Source: an uncultured Prevotellaceae bacterium (GTDB lineage Bacteria > Bacteroidota > Bacteroidia > Bacteroidales > UBA3663). From it: a stretch of DNA of 64,000 bases. Below are positions 17,615-25,278 of the stretch, piece after piece; the first letter of the stretch is position 1; every line of letters begins with the position of its first letter. The stretch covers positions 62,001 to 126,000 of the forward strand of contig ONNR01000006.1 of the NCBI GenBank assembly GCA_900319235.1, in the 5' to 3' direction. The notes beneath the pieces were generated by a model. It was not told where the DNA came from. It ran no database searches and worked only from the letters and a program-made list of their open reading frames with translations. Both the position numbers and the translations under genes were made by a program.

Positions 17615-17926
17615 TCACGCTGGAGTAAAGAATAACATTTTTCTTTTATGAAATCCGGTATTTCCATTCCAGGAGTAGCTGCGGCAAGAGAAGTCTGCAT
17701 CCTCCAAGCTAAGGAGTTCGCACTTTATTTCCTGATTTGTACTTTTCGAAAGCTTCAGCAAGGCGCTAGCGGGACTAACATGCCTTGTCCCTTGAATAGC
17801 AACACCATCCTTAACGACAGTAACCTCTTTTGTACCCAAATCGATCTCAACACGGTACTCGCTATTGGCCATAGCACACATAATGCAGCCCAAAGCGAAA
17901 GCAAAAATAGAAAAGATCCTTTTCAT
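17615..17926 (-). CDS. Small exported protein of unknown function
   Basis: 103 residues. A classical Sec signal peptide (MKRIFSIFAFALGCIMCAMA, cleavage probably after residue 20) is followed by about 80 residues rich in beta strand (YRVEIDLGTKEVTVVKDGVAI). Two further cysteines in the mature part (KCELL and FSCRSY) could form a disulfide in the periplasm. The family is not recognised. Confidence 0.6.
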   Translation of the reverse strand: MKRIFSIFAFALGCIMCAMANSEYRVEIDLGTKEVTVVKDGVAIQGTRHVSPASALLKLSKSTNQEIKCELLSLEDADFSCRSYSWNGNTGFHKRKMLFFTPA

Positions 17927-18032
17927 GCCTATGAATCTTTTATGGTTTGTAATTAGTCAGGTGAATTGAAATTCACCATGACATGTAAGAAAGAGAATAA
18001 AGCAGACAATGAGTGTCTAAAGCCTGAATTAT

Positions 18033-18446
18033 CTAGAGTATCCAATGGTTTCGCTTACATACCTCTTTGAAGACAGGTTTGTCAGATAATGAAGCGAACA
18101 GCAACATACAGTTATGAACCTTTTCGGCATCATTTCCGAACACAAGATACGCCTCCTTACCGGTATCAAGATATGCTTGGGAAATCTCAGCGAGACGAGG
18201 TCCCAGAACCGGATGTTCAATATATGCCTTGGCTTCCTCTCGGTCCTTTATGCGATAATATAAAGAACGTTCAGAATGTATCCTTCTGGTCATTTGAGGA
18301 AAGATATACCAGATCCAGCAGGTTATTTTGCTGCCGTTTCGGACTTCTGATAAAGCTTGCTCATATGAAGGATCTTTCCATCGGTTGCCGCCTTCCTGGG
18401 CAACAACGAATCTCTGCAGATTGTTAATTGTTTGATTGTTTTCCAT
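18033..18446 (-). CDS. DUF1810-family protein
   Basis: 137 residues. The conserved DUF1810 pattern is clear: NLQRFVVAQEGG at the start, YEQALSEVRNGSKITCWIWYIFPQM, then YYRIKDREEAKAYIEHPVLGPRL and VFGNDAEKVHNCMLLF. These are small cytosolic alpha-helical proteins without an agreed biochemical role; they occur widely in bacteria and plants. It follows the 18456-18782 gene by 9 bases, so it is the second gene of a unit driven by the island promoter element at 18824-18853. Confidence 0.85.
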   Translation of the reverse strand: MENNQTINNLQRFVVAQEGGNRWKDPSYEQALSEVRNGSKITCWIWYIFPQMTRRIHSERSLYYRIKDREEAKAYIEHPVLGPRLAEISQAYLDTGKEAYLVFGNDAEKVHNCMLLFASLSDKPVFKEVCKRNHWIL

Positions 18447-18455
18447 ACGTTTCTA

Positions 18456-18782
18456 TTATAATACTTTGAAATAAATGGTTTCAGGATGTTCACCGAACAA
18501 GAAATGGACAACATTGCAGAGCCAAACTTCATGATCAAATCCGACCACATTGTGCACTTGATAAGTTCCGCCTAGGGCATCATGGCCAACCAGTTCCAAG
18601 ACCGAATAGCCGGGAAGTTCATCCAAGGAGACATCAAGTGTAACGTAAAGACCATCTGTGGTCAGAAAATCAAGGAAGGTGTCTGCCCCATCGACCATCT
18701 CAAGGTCTTCTTGAAGACCATCCCATTCCGGAAGGATGACAAACCATCTGCCATCTTCCCATTTTTCGAATGTTATTTCCAT
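18456..18782 (-). CDS. Hypothetical small protein (DUF6717-like)
   Basis: 108 residues from the ATG at 18782 (MEITFEKWEDGRWFVILPEWDG). A longer frame starts at 18821, but it would begin almost inside the promoter element at 18824-18853, so the internal ATG is preferred. The segment EDLEMVDGADTFLDFL followed by a short acidic beta-rich domain recalls the DUF6717 group of small uncharacterised proteins; this is from memory and uncertain. No signal peptide. First gene of a two-gene unit with the DUF1810 gene. Confidence 0.6.
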   Translation of the reverse strand: MEITFEKWEDGRWFVILPEWDGLQEDLEMVDGADTFLDFLTTDGLYVTLDVSLDELPGYSVLELVGHDALGGTYQVHNVVGFDHEVWLCNVVHFLFGEHPETIYFKVL

Positions 18783-18823
18783 TTGTCTGTCGTGTTTTGA
18801 TTCTGCCAATAGCGGCTTCAATT

Positions 18824-18853
18824 ATAAATGCAAACTCGTGTGAAAGGTAAACA
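18824..18853 (-). promoter_or_regulatory. Island promoter element, copy 1
   Basis: Minus strand TGTTTACCTTTC, 10 bases, GCATTTAT. It lies 42 bases upstream of the preferred start of the 18456-18782 gene. Confidence 0.75.
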
Positions 18854-18864
18854 ACAGATACTTT

Positions 18865-19392
18865 TTATAGATTTATCTTCTTATCTTTACAATATGCTTG
18901 TACCCACCCATACCAATCAGAAGGAGTTGTCCAAACGTGTTTCCAATGCCAACCGTCCTCTATTCTGAATATCTGATATTTCCCTATTGCTCGATAGGTC
19001 TTGGAACATAGCAGATTGCCTTGTCTGAAGTCCGAAACCCACTGTTTGCCATCATAGACTGCAATATGTCCATAGGGATGGTTATTGTTGTGAGGCAATA
19101 CAGACACATCTCCCTTCATAGGAATATAGTTCTCCGTCGGAATTTCCTTGAATCCGACTTGAGGAAGAATTCTTGCATAGCCATATGCAGGAAGGACAGC
19201 GGAACTGACAGGACAACCGCCATGCCACAAGCCACGCATAACGTAGCCCGCGCATGATTTCCTTGACTTAGGTCCCGCATGACAGTCTATATATGCAACT
19301 GCCTTGTCATTGCTATAATAATATGGCAGATGGTTCCATATCAGGACAAGTGCCATTGCAGTTATTGCCAATCTCAATAATATCCTTTTCAT
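18865..19392 (-). CDS. Exported NlpC/P60- or CHAP-like cysteine amidohydrolase
   Basis: 175 residues. An N-terminal hydrophobic segment (about residues 5-19) acts as signal peptide or anchor. The catalytic pattern of a papain-fold peptidoglycan hydrolase is visible: Cys47 in RKSCAGYVMRGLWHGG and His109 in PYGHIAVYDGKQWVSDFRQ. The GHIAVYDG-WVSDF block is the form seen in phage lysins and in type VI secretion amidase effectors. It would cut cell-wall peptides in the periplasm, or a neighbour's wall. It lies 24 bases after the YiiX-like gene, same strand, so both follow island promoter copy 2. Confidence 0.72.
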   Translation of the reverse strand: MKRILLRLAITAMALVLIWNHLPYYYSNDKAVAYIDCHAGPKSRKSCAGYVMRGLWHGGCPVSSAVLPAYGYARILPQVGFKEIPTENYIPMKGDVSVLPHNNNHPYGHIAVYDGKQWVSDFRQGNLLCSKTYRAIGKYQIFRIEDGWHWKHVWTTPSDWYGWVQAYCKDKKINL

Positions 19393-19416
19393 CTCGAACT
19401 GTATCTAGTAAGACGA

Positions 19417-20004
19417 TCATCTTATCGTTTCAAAGCAATCGGCATTCATCAGGTCAGAAGGAGCGACCATGAGCTGGTCCTTCTTCATGCCCCTTCGCTT
19501 GATTTCCTTCTCCAACCCAAGCGTATGGTAGTCGCTGAGGGGACGAGGTTCGCAGATCCGGATGCCGAACTGGTCCTTATAGATGTCATAGACCAGTTCC
19601 GAACAGTAGTACTTCTTATTCTTGAACTTGAAGGCGATGTCATACGGGATGCCCAAATAACCCTTGTATTTTACACGTTCCTTTAGCTCTGTCTTTGGTC
19701 GGCGCACACAATAGGCCCTGCCGATACCACGATTAATGAAGGTCTGGATGGGTGTCAGCCGAACCGGTCCTTCAGCTTCAAGCACATAGAGTTTTCCTCC
19801 CTTCTCGATGATAATGCCGCAATGCGTGACAGGAGACGCGGTAGCATATCGCAGCATAGGTGCAGCTGTGGAATTGCTGGCATGGAAAATCACATCGCCC
19901 TCTTTCAGCTTCTCGATGTCCGGATTTGGACCGTATGCAAGAATCACGCCGACGATGGCCGAAAGTAACACTGCAAGCACAATAATGATAGTTTTCTTTT
20001 TCAT
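19417..20004 (-). CDS. YiiX-like (permuted papain fold) membrane-anchored hydrolase
   Basis: 195 residues. An N-terminal membrane anchor or signal (KKKTIIIVLAVLLSAIVGVI) precedes a YiiX/YebB-type NlpC/P60 domain of circularly permuted order: GDVIFHASNS, His61 in PVTHCGIII, then Cys134 in KKYYCSELVYDIY. The order His before Cys distinguishes it from the classical papain order in the gene downstream. Family members hydrolyse amide or ester bonds, some on lipids; the substrate here is unknown. First gene of a two-gene envelope-hydrolase unit. Confidence 0.8.
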   Translation of the reverse strand: MKKKTIIIVLAVLLSAIVGVILAYGPNPDIEKLKEGDVIFHASNSTAAPMLRYATASPVTHCGIIIEKGGKLYVLEAEGPVRLTPIQTFINRGIGRAYCVRRPKTELKERVKYKGYLGIPYDIAFKFKNKKYYCSELVYDIYKDQFGIRICEPRPLSDYHTLGLEKEIKRRGMKKDQLMVAPSDLMNADCFETIR

Positions 20005-20050
20005 GTCGTAGAATCCTTTATGGTGATAATAATCAATTTATGAGTTCATC

Positions 20051-20080
20051 TATTATGCAATAAAACAGAAAAGGTAAACA
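20051..20080 (-). promoter_or_regulatory. Island promoter element, copy 2
   Basis: Minus strand TGTTTACCTTTT, 10 bases, GCATAATA; 47 bases upstream of the YiiX-like gene. Confidence 0.75.
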
Positions 20081-20125
20081 GACGGATTCAACAACAAAGA
20101 TAGAGATTAAATCAAAATGTGACGG

Positions 20126-21457
20126 TCATCCCTTCTCGACCTCTATTCTGCCGAACTTCCTATAGAAGCGATGCCGCTGATACAGCCGCTTGGATCCCCA
20201 AGGGACATAGAGAGTGATACTTGGAAGATCAAGGTATCTGAATGCCTTGGAGAAGTTGGCTGGCTTCTTGTGCCTGAGGTGTATTGCGGTGATGTCGTAG
20301 TTCATGAAGAAAGCAAATTCATCAATCTCGGTCACACTTTCAGGGATATCTATAGAGGTAAGGTTGATGCAAAGATTAAAGGCAAAATAGCAAATACTCG
20401 TGACACCAGGCAGGATTACTACCGCGGTAAGTCCTGAGCAGCAGGAAAAGGATTCATCTTCAATCTCCTTAACACTGCCGGGAATCATGATCCAGCAGAG
20501 GTCGTCGCAGTCCGTGAAGGCGCCCTTTATGCTTTTCACGCCTTCCGGGATGGAGAATGTCTCCAAGTCTCTCGGCACCCATAGTATTTTGGTCATGTCC
20601 TTCGAGTAAAGGACTCCATCCCTGGAACAATAATGTGGATTCTTCTCGTCCACGATGATCTCCTTCAACCCGGTGCAGCCACTGAAGGATCCTGGATCTA
20701 TACTGGACACACCGGATGGTATCCTTATCGTGGTGAGTCCGGTGCAATGGTTAAAGGCATTATCTCCGATCTCCATCATGCTTTCCGGAATCTCTATAGA
20801 GGACAGGCTGCTGCAATTATTGAAAGCCCAGATGCCGATCTTGATAACACCCTCCGGAATATCAATATTGGTCAAGCTTTCACAACCGTCGAAGGCGAAG
20901 CTCTCGATCTTGGTTACACTTCCCGGTATCTCTATGGTCCTGAGGTTCTGGCAACCAGCGAAGGCCCAGCTACCGATTATTTCCACACCGTCGTTGATCT
21001 TTACAGACTCAAGGCTATCGCATTGATAGAAGGCATGGTCTCCGATTTCGGTCACGCTGTTCGGGATCTCTATTGATGTCAGATAATCGCATCCTCCGAA
21101 TGCACCATTTATCTTCTTCACATGGCTCGGGATGACATAGGATTCTATATCACCGGGAACCCTCAGCAGTTCCGTCATATCCTTCGAATACAGAAAGGCA
21201 TCCTTGGCACAAAAGCTTGGGTTTCCCTCATCCACGATGATCTCCGTCAATCCGTTCAGGTATGCGAAGGTCCCTTCATCGACATCGGTAACACTGCTGG
21301 GAATCTCTATTGACGTTAGGTCCGGCCATCCTTCGAAGGCCAGGAAACAAATATTATCTACACTGTCGGGTATGGTCAGCTTGCCCGTCATATCACTGCT
21401 GCATTCGGCTAGCCTCCTTCCTCCTTGTGTGAACGATAGATACTCATTCTGATCCAT
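20126..21457 (-). CDS. BspA-type leucine-rich-repeat protein
   Basis: 443 residues made almost wholly of LRR_5 (BspA/TpLRR) repeats of about 23 residues, e.g. LTSIEIPNSVTEIGDHAFYQCDS, with recurrent I-x-IPxSVxxIxxxAFxxCxxL. There is no signal peptide (MDQNEYLSFTQGGRRLAECSS), which is unusual because most BspA proteins are surface-exposed. It ends in a short WGSKRLYQRHRFYRKF capping segment. The start overlaps the lipoprotein gene's 3' end by 14 bases, so the two are co-expressed. It probably serves as a protein-binding scaffold. Confidence 0.88.
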   Translation of the reverse strand: MDQNEYLSFTQGGRRLAECSSDMTGKLTIPDSVDNICFLAFEGWPDLTSIEIPSSVTDVDEGTFAYLNGLTEIIVDEGNPSFCAKDAFLYSKDMTELLRVPGDIESYVIPSHVKKINGAFGGCDYLTSIEIPNSVTEIGDHAFYQCDSLESVKINDGVEIIGSWAFAGCQNLRTIEIPGSVTKIESFAFDGCESLTNIDIPEGVIKIGIWAFNNCSSLSSIEIPESMMEIGDNAFNHCTGLTTIRIPSGVSSIDPGSFSGCTGLKEIIVDEKNPHYCSRDGVLYSKDMTKILWVPRDLETFSIPEGVKSIKGAFTDCDDLCWIMIPGSVKEIEDESFSCCSGLTAVVILPGVTSICYFAFNLCINLTSIDIPESVTEIDEFAFFMNYDITAIHLRHKKPANFSKAFRYLDLPSITLYVPWGSKRLYQRHRFYRKFGRIEVEKG

Positions 21458-22358
21458 GACTTATGTTTTCCTTGAGTAAATCCTCTATTTCATCGTATTC
21501 CAGAATCAGATTATACTGCCCTTCAGCACCACAGCCCAGGTGATATGGCGGATAATAGAAGAGGACGCCCTCCTTCACAAGGGCACAGTTGTCACCGACA
21601 AGATTATAGGAGTCATGTGGCTCCTGCTTCCGATCATTCTTCTTTTCGTATTCCTTGTCAAATCTTTCATTAAGCAAGCCATTGACCCTGCTTTCTGAAC
21701 CCTTGATAAAGATATCCTCAAACTTCAAGGGAATTCCATTTGAGTCATATGTTGCATATATGGCATCACTCGGGCAACCACAGGACCCATTGCCATCGAC
21801 ACTAGTCTCAAGAATATAGGTCGTTTTGTAGATCCTGCATAATACAACGGCCAGCCTATAGGGATAGAAGACTTCGAGCGATTCCTTATCTTCATTCTTC
21901 AGCCCCATCACACTATCAGCTTCGACAAAGCGACTTCTGAAGAATCCGACGAAATCCTTGCCCGTCCTCATATTTTCAGGGAGGGATGTTGATCCCTGGT
22001 AGAAATAATCGTTGAGGACGGAGTCGGCATAAATGGCCAGCTTCCGGGCAATAGCCTCAGATGGAAAAGATTCGTCGACATAAAGGATCAATGAGGATTC
22101 ATACCTTCGCTGATCGTCAGGTTCCCTCCATTCTCCGAAGTCCTCATATCTGATCACTCCGGGGATGGAATCCAGGACACAACAAGTGCCACGGTAGGAA
22201 CAGTCACCCTCGACGCCACCAGTCATACCATAGAACAGGTCAAGAAGAGTAATGTCCCTACCCACTTCGTTAGAGCCTTGTTTCTGGGAGCATGAGGATG
22301 ATCCAAGCAAAAACAAGGATAGAAGCAATGTCGAAAGAAAAAGAAGGGATCTGTTCAT
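21444..22358 (-). CDS. Lipoprotein with DUF3298/RsiV-like C-terminus
   Basis: 304 residues. The signal peptide ends in a lipobox-like LGSSSC (Cys23), so a lipoprotein is likely. The mature part has an extracytoplasmic alpha/beta domain, and its end (KEGVLFYYPPYHLGCGAEGQYNLILEYDEIEDLL) matches the DUF3298 pattern of RsiV-like proteins, where the domain binds glycan or lysozyme. Several cysteines (CSYRGTCC, CGCP) suggest disulfides. It is translated just ahead of the LRR protein. Confidence 0.7.
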   Translation of the reverse strand: MNRSLLFLSTLLLSLFLLGSSSCSQKQGSNEVGRDITLLDLFYGMTGGVEGDCSYRGTCCVLDSIPGVIRYEDFGEWREPDDQRRYESSLILYVDESFPSEAIARKLAIYADSVLNDYFYQGSTSLPENMRTGKDFVGFFRSRFVEADSVMGLKNEDKESLEVFYPYRLAVVLCRIYKTTYILETSVDGNGSCGCPSDAIYATYDSNGIPLKFEDIFIKGSESRVNGLLNERFDKEYEKKNDRKQEPHDSYNLVGDNCALVKEGVLFYYPPYHLGCGAEGQYNLILEYDEIEDLLKENISHGSE

Positions 22359-22399
22359 ATCATTACATCAGATTGGAATATACCAGTAAAGTCGACTCT

Positions 22400-23320
22400 T
22401 CACACGTTGAATACATCACTGAAAGTAGCGTAGTTCTCTCCCGATGAATTATGATCCTCAAGAATAGCGAACCGAATCTGACGGAATATGTAAACAAACT
22501 CTTCTTCGTTGAGTACCTCCTTGAAGAGATTTGCCATGTGATCGGGAGGATTGCAGAAGGCACCACAACCGAAGGCACCTAGCACAAGACGACGCTGACC
22601 ATTCTGATAAGCCAAGCGGAAAATGGTGCGAATGCGTTCTTTTGTACGCTCAACGAGTGAATCCGGGATACGAGTAAGACCTTCTGGGAGTGGAAAGGCC
22701 GCCACCGCAATCATGTTGACCCGCCAAGGATCATTAATAAGAGGATATCCCTGATTCTCAGGACCACGGAATACAGTTACGCCATGCGAGAAGATTCCCG
22801 AATTATCATTTTTGAAAGGATATCTATGTTCCTGGTTCCTGGGGATGCCATAAATATTGCTATCAAATGAACGAGCATACTGGAAGAGGAAACGATAATA
22901 GTCGGAACAGCGGAAAAGGTATTCCTCCTGGGCCCCCGCTCCATAGAATACACCTCCTCCAGGATTTGAGGGGCTCGCCATATTGAGGACACAAAGATCA
23001 TCCGTCGGGTCTTCCTTCAACATTTGCCGCGCGGCCATAAGACAATCCGACTCAACAACGTCGATCCTAGTTTTTTTCTCCAATCGTTCTTGGTCTGTCA
23101 GGCAGAACCAATCATCGCAAAAGTCATTGTCCTCTAGCGCGCTTTCATTAAGCTCAAGGGTGACAGGATTCCCTTCGTCACTAATATACTGGCCTTCTTC
23201 CACAACATCGCAAGTGTGCTGGAAAACCTCCATGCGAATATCACGCGTATTGCCCATGGTCTTTGCATAATCGAACTTGTAAAGCCATTCGTCGGCATTC
23301 CATTTTGGCAGGTTTATCAT
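22400..23320 (-). CDS. Microbial PARG-type macrodomain protein (TIGR02452 family)
   Basis: 306 residues from the ATG at 23320 (MINLPKWNADEWL); a TTG at 23353 is an upstream option. The poly(ADP-ribose) glycohydrolase signature is present: NPGGG (about residues 119-123) followed by the catalytic QEE (131-133). Typical downstream blocks are HGVTVFRG, INVI-like AVAAFP, and LVLGAFGCGAFCNPP. Such enzymes remove ADP-ribose polymers or monomers and are frequent in conflict and phage-defence loci. The gene lies just after a 68-residue gene in the same unit. Confidence 0.88.
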   Translation of the reverse strand: MINLPKWNADEWLYKFDYAKTMGNTRDIRMEVFQHTCDVVEEGQYISDEGNPVTLELNESALEDNDFCDDWFCLTDQERLEKKTRIDVVESDCLMAARQMLKEDPTDDLCVLNMASPSNPGGGVFYGAGAQEEYLFRCSDYYRFLFQYARSFDSNIYGIPRNQEHRYPFKNDNSGIFSHGVTVFRGPENQGYPLINDPWRVNMIAVAAFPLPEGLTRIPDSLVERTKERIRTIFRLAYQNGQRRLVLGAFGCGAFCNPPDHMANLFKEVLNEEEFVYIFRQIRFAILEDHNSSGENYATFSDVFNV

Positions 23321-23343
23321 ATAAGAGCAATGTTGACGAGCTT

Positions 23344-23550
23344 CTAAATACAAATGTCGTTGAATCCTGACCGAATTTGAATTTGACGGTCGATAAGTTT
23401 CCCGTCTTTATCCTTTCCAGCCACGTTAATCGTCACCATTTTAGAGACTTCTACATTCTCTTGCAATGTATGGCAAAAGCCATCATTGAAGAGACCATTG
23501 ATAAAATCGCGCACTGAACGATACTTTTTCTGGTCTTGGTTTTCCTCCAT
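23344..23550 (-). CDS. Small hypothetical protein upstream of the PARG gene
   Basis: 68 residues (MEENQDQKKYRSVRDFINGLF). Not recognised. Acidic helical N-terminus, then a beta-rich C-terminus (VEVSKMVTINVAGKDKDGKL). It ends 23 bases before the PARG-type start codon, so the two are likely co-translated; it could be a regulator or partner of that enzyme. Confidence 0.5.
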   Translation of the reverse strand: MEENQDQKKYRSVRDFINGLFNDGFCHTLQENVEVSKMVTINVAGKDKDGKLIDRQIQIRSGFNDICI

Positions 23551-23721
23551 TGGTTAATCATTTTTTTTAATTAGTCAATCTTATATCCTATTATTTATAC
23601 TCCTCGGATGTTGGAGTTGAGTTTTACACAACCTCCCACTAAAAGTGAGAGGAACAATGGCGACCTCAACGACTTGGAAATCCTATCACAGGTTATAGTA
23701 ACTCCTGCTATATTGGATGTT

Positions 23722-24033
23722 CTATTTTTGGTTAAAAAGTTTACGTAAATGATATTTTAATTCACAATAGAGGTATTTATACCAGTACTTGTATTGTTTC
23801 TTTTCCTTTGGAAGAGGAATATAGTAGTAATACTGATACATTACATCATGAAGGGGAAGTTCTCCTTCAGATAATATTGCATAACGCTCGTAGGCTAGCA
23901 TGAATTTCTCTTTTGTATCATAAAGACCTATTACTACATCGCCTCCAGTATTTGCTGGATTGTTTAAAAGCCATGCATTACCAGGAATAAGTATATCAAT
24001 ACGGTCTTCTTTGAATGTAATAGTTCGCATCAT
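23722..24033 (-). CDS. Hypothetical small protein
   Basis: 103 residues, starting MMRTITFKEDRIDILIPGNAW. Not recognised. Very rich in tyrosine (a YQYYYYIPLP stretch and YKYWYKYLYCELKYH) and lysine, strongly AT-rich. Its first codons overlap in another frame the end of the broken coding remnant at 23996-24280, so it may itself be part of decayed foreign DNA. Confidence 0.4.
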   Translation of the reverse strand: MMRTITFKEDRIDILIPGNAWLLNNPANTGGDVVIGLYDTKEKFMLAYERYAILSEGELPLHDVMYQYYYYIPLPKEKKQYKYWYKYLYCELKYHLRKLFNQK

Positions 24034-24280
24034 ATCTCTTTATTAATTTACCTCCTTTCTTACGTACAGGAGTGGTATCTAAATGGTTCTTTGTAATTAA
24101 ATCGTTCGAAGGAATTAACGAATCAGTCGCCTCAGTAGCTACTACAGTTTTTGGACTAAATGGCTAGTCTAAGACCTCCTTAACATATCTATCTAGATTT
24201 TTTCTGTTAACTCTTGCAGTATATTTCTTTTTATCCTAATTAACCACATGAGTATTTTTAGGATCGTAATCTAAAACAAT
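23996..24280 (-). pseudogene. C-terminal coding remnant with two in-frame TAG codons
   Basis: The minus strand from 24280 reads IVLDYDPKNTHVVN, TAG, DKKKYTARVNRKNLDRYVKEVLD, TAG, then PFSPKTVVATEATDSL and on to RKKGGKLIKRYDANYYIQRRPY and a TGA at 23996. The composition is protein-like and no other stop occurs over 95 codons, but there is no start codon and a TAA lies just upstream. It is a relic of a larger gene, or a fragment from a genome that reads TAG as sense. The family is not recognised; a KKGGKLI tail is common at the C-terminus of phage-like proteins. Confidence 0.45.
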
Positions 24281-24517
24281 TTAATTGTTAAAAAAAACTA
24301 GTAAATATTTTCTAATTATGTGCAAAAATACAAAATGTAAACCAAAAATGCATAAAAAAATGTAGATTATTAACTATATTTAACAAAATCTAGCTATTTC
24401 TTTTAGTTTGTTGTCGATTGTATGAGCAAAAAACCGCTACGGCGATTATTTGAACCGAGACATCGAAGGATATACCGATGTCCAAAAAATGTCGTTTTCC
24501 AATGAGCGAATCTTATG
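24281..24517. other. AT-rich stretch without genes
   Basis: No gene is supported. Poly-A/T tracts dominate, and the composition is sharply different from the flanking GC-richer genes. Together with the remnant to its left it looks like decayed inserted DNA. Confidence 0.5.
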
Positions 24518-25021
24518 TCATACAATCCACCAGGCGATCAACAGGTTAAGACCAACGAGTAACAGGAAGAGGAAGACGAAGATGATCAGGTTCACAATCT
24601 CGTAGGTGGTATGCCATCTGTGGGCCAGATGCTCGAGATCCTTCACGCAGAGCTGGAAAGCACTGTCGTATGGCAGGCGGTAGTGACGGAGCAACAACCT
24701 GAACCCCCACACATGGATGCCCGCATAGGCCAGCAGTGGAATTGCTGCCGCCAACCAGATGGGCGAGCCGACAGTGGCAAGTTTCCACATGCATGCCGCG
24801 ACAGGTGCAACTCCCGAAAGCATCAGGACAGTCCCCTGCAGCCACAGGTTGAAGATCACGGAAATCTTCTTGTAGGTGAGTCCGAAGATGGAGCCAAGCC
24901 CCATCAGGAAATAAACACATGCAATGAAAGGCAACAGTGCCAGATTAGAAAGATTGAATACACCGGAGACCTTCACTCCACAATTGTGGACTTGCTTGTT
25001 GTTTCTTTCAGTTTTACGCAT
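24518..25021 (-). CDS. Four-helix membrane protein of unknown function
   Basis: 167 residues from the ATG at 25021 (MRKTERNNKQVHNCGVKVSG). A longer frame starts at 25087, but the promoter element at 25069-25098 overlaps it, so the internal start is right. Four hydrophobic segments are visible: LALLPFIACVYFLMGLGSIF, LQGTVLMLSGVAPVAACMW, PIWLAAAIPLLAYAGIHVWG and VNLIIFVFLFLLLVGLNLLI. The third and fourth are separated by a polar loop of about 50 residues with histidines (CVKDLEHLAHRWH). Inner membrane. The family is not recognised. Confidence 0.6.
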   Translation of the reverse strand: MRKTERNNKQVHNCGVKVSGVFNLSNLALLPFIACVYFLMGLGSIFGLTYKKISVIFNLWLQGTVLMLSGVAPVAACMWKLATVGSPIWLAAAIPLLAYAGIHVWGFRLLLRHYRLPYDSAFQLCVKDLEHLAHRWHTTYEIVNLIIFVFLFLLLVGLNLLIAWWIV

Positions 25022-25068
25022 ACCTTTATAATTTTTGATTATACATAGCGGTTCCCAAATCCCGCATT

Positions 25069-25098
25069 TTATATGCTTAAAAGTCAAAAAGGTAAACT
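25069..25098 (-). promoter_or_regulatory. Island promoter element, copy 3
   Basis: Minus strand AGTTTACCTTTT, 10 bases, GCATATAA; 48 bases upstream of the membrane-protein ATG at 25021. Confidence 0.7.
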
Positions 25099-25278
25099 AT
25101 ACCGCATTCTATGGGTAAAATCATACAAAACGCATCAGATCACTGAAAAAAAACAGGAAGAGAAACAGAACTCACCTGAAACTAAGTTCTACGATTTCCC
25201 AAGGCTGACCCCATGAATGGTCAACTAGTACCATAGCAGAGAGGATAGACAATCCTTGTCCTCAAGAGATGATTAATG

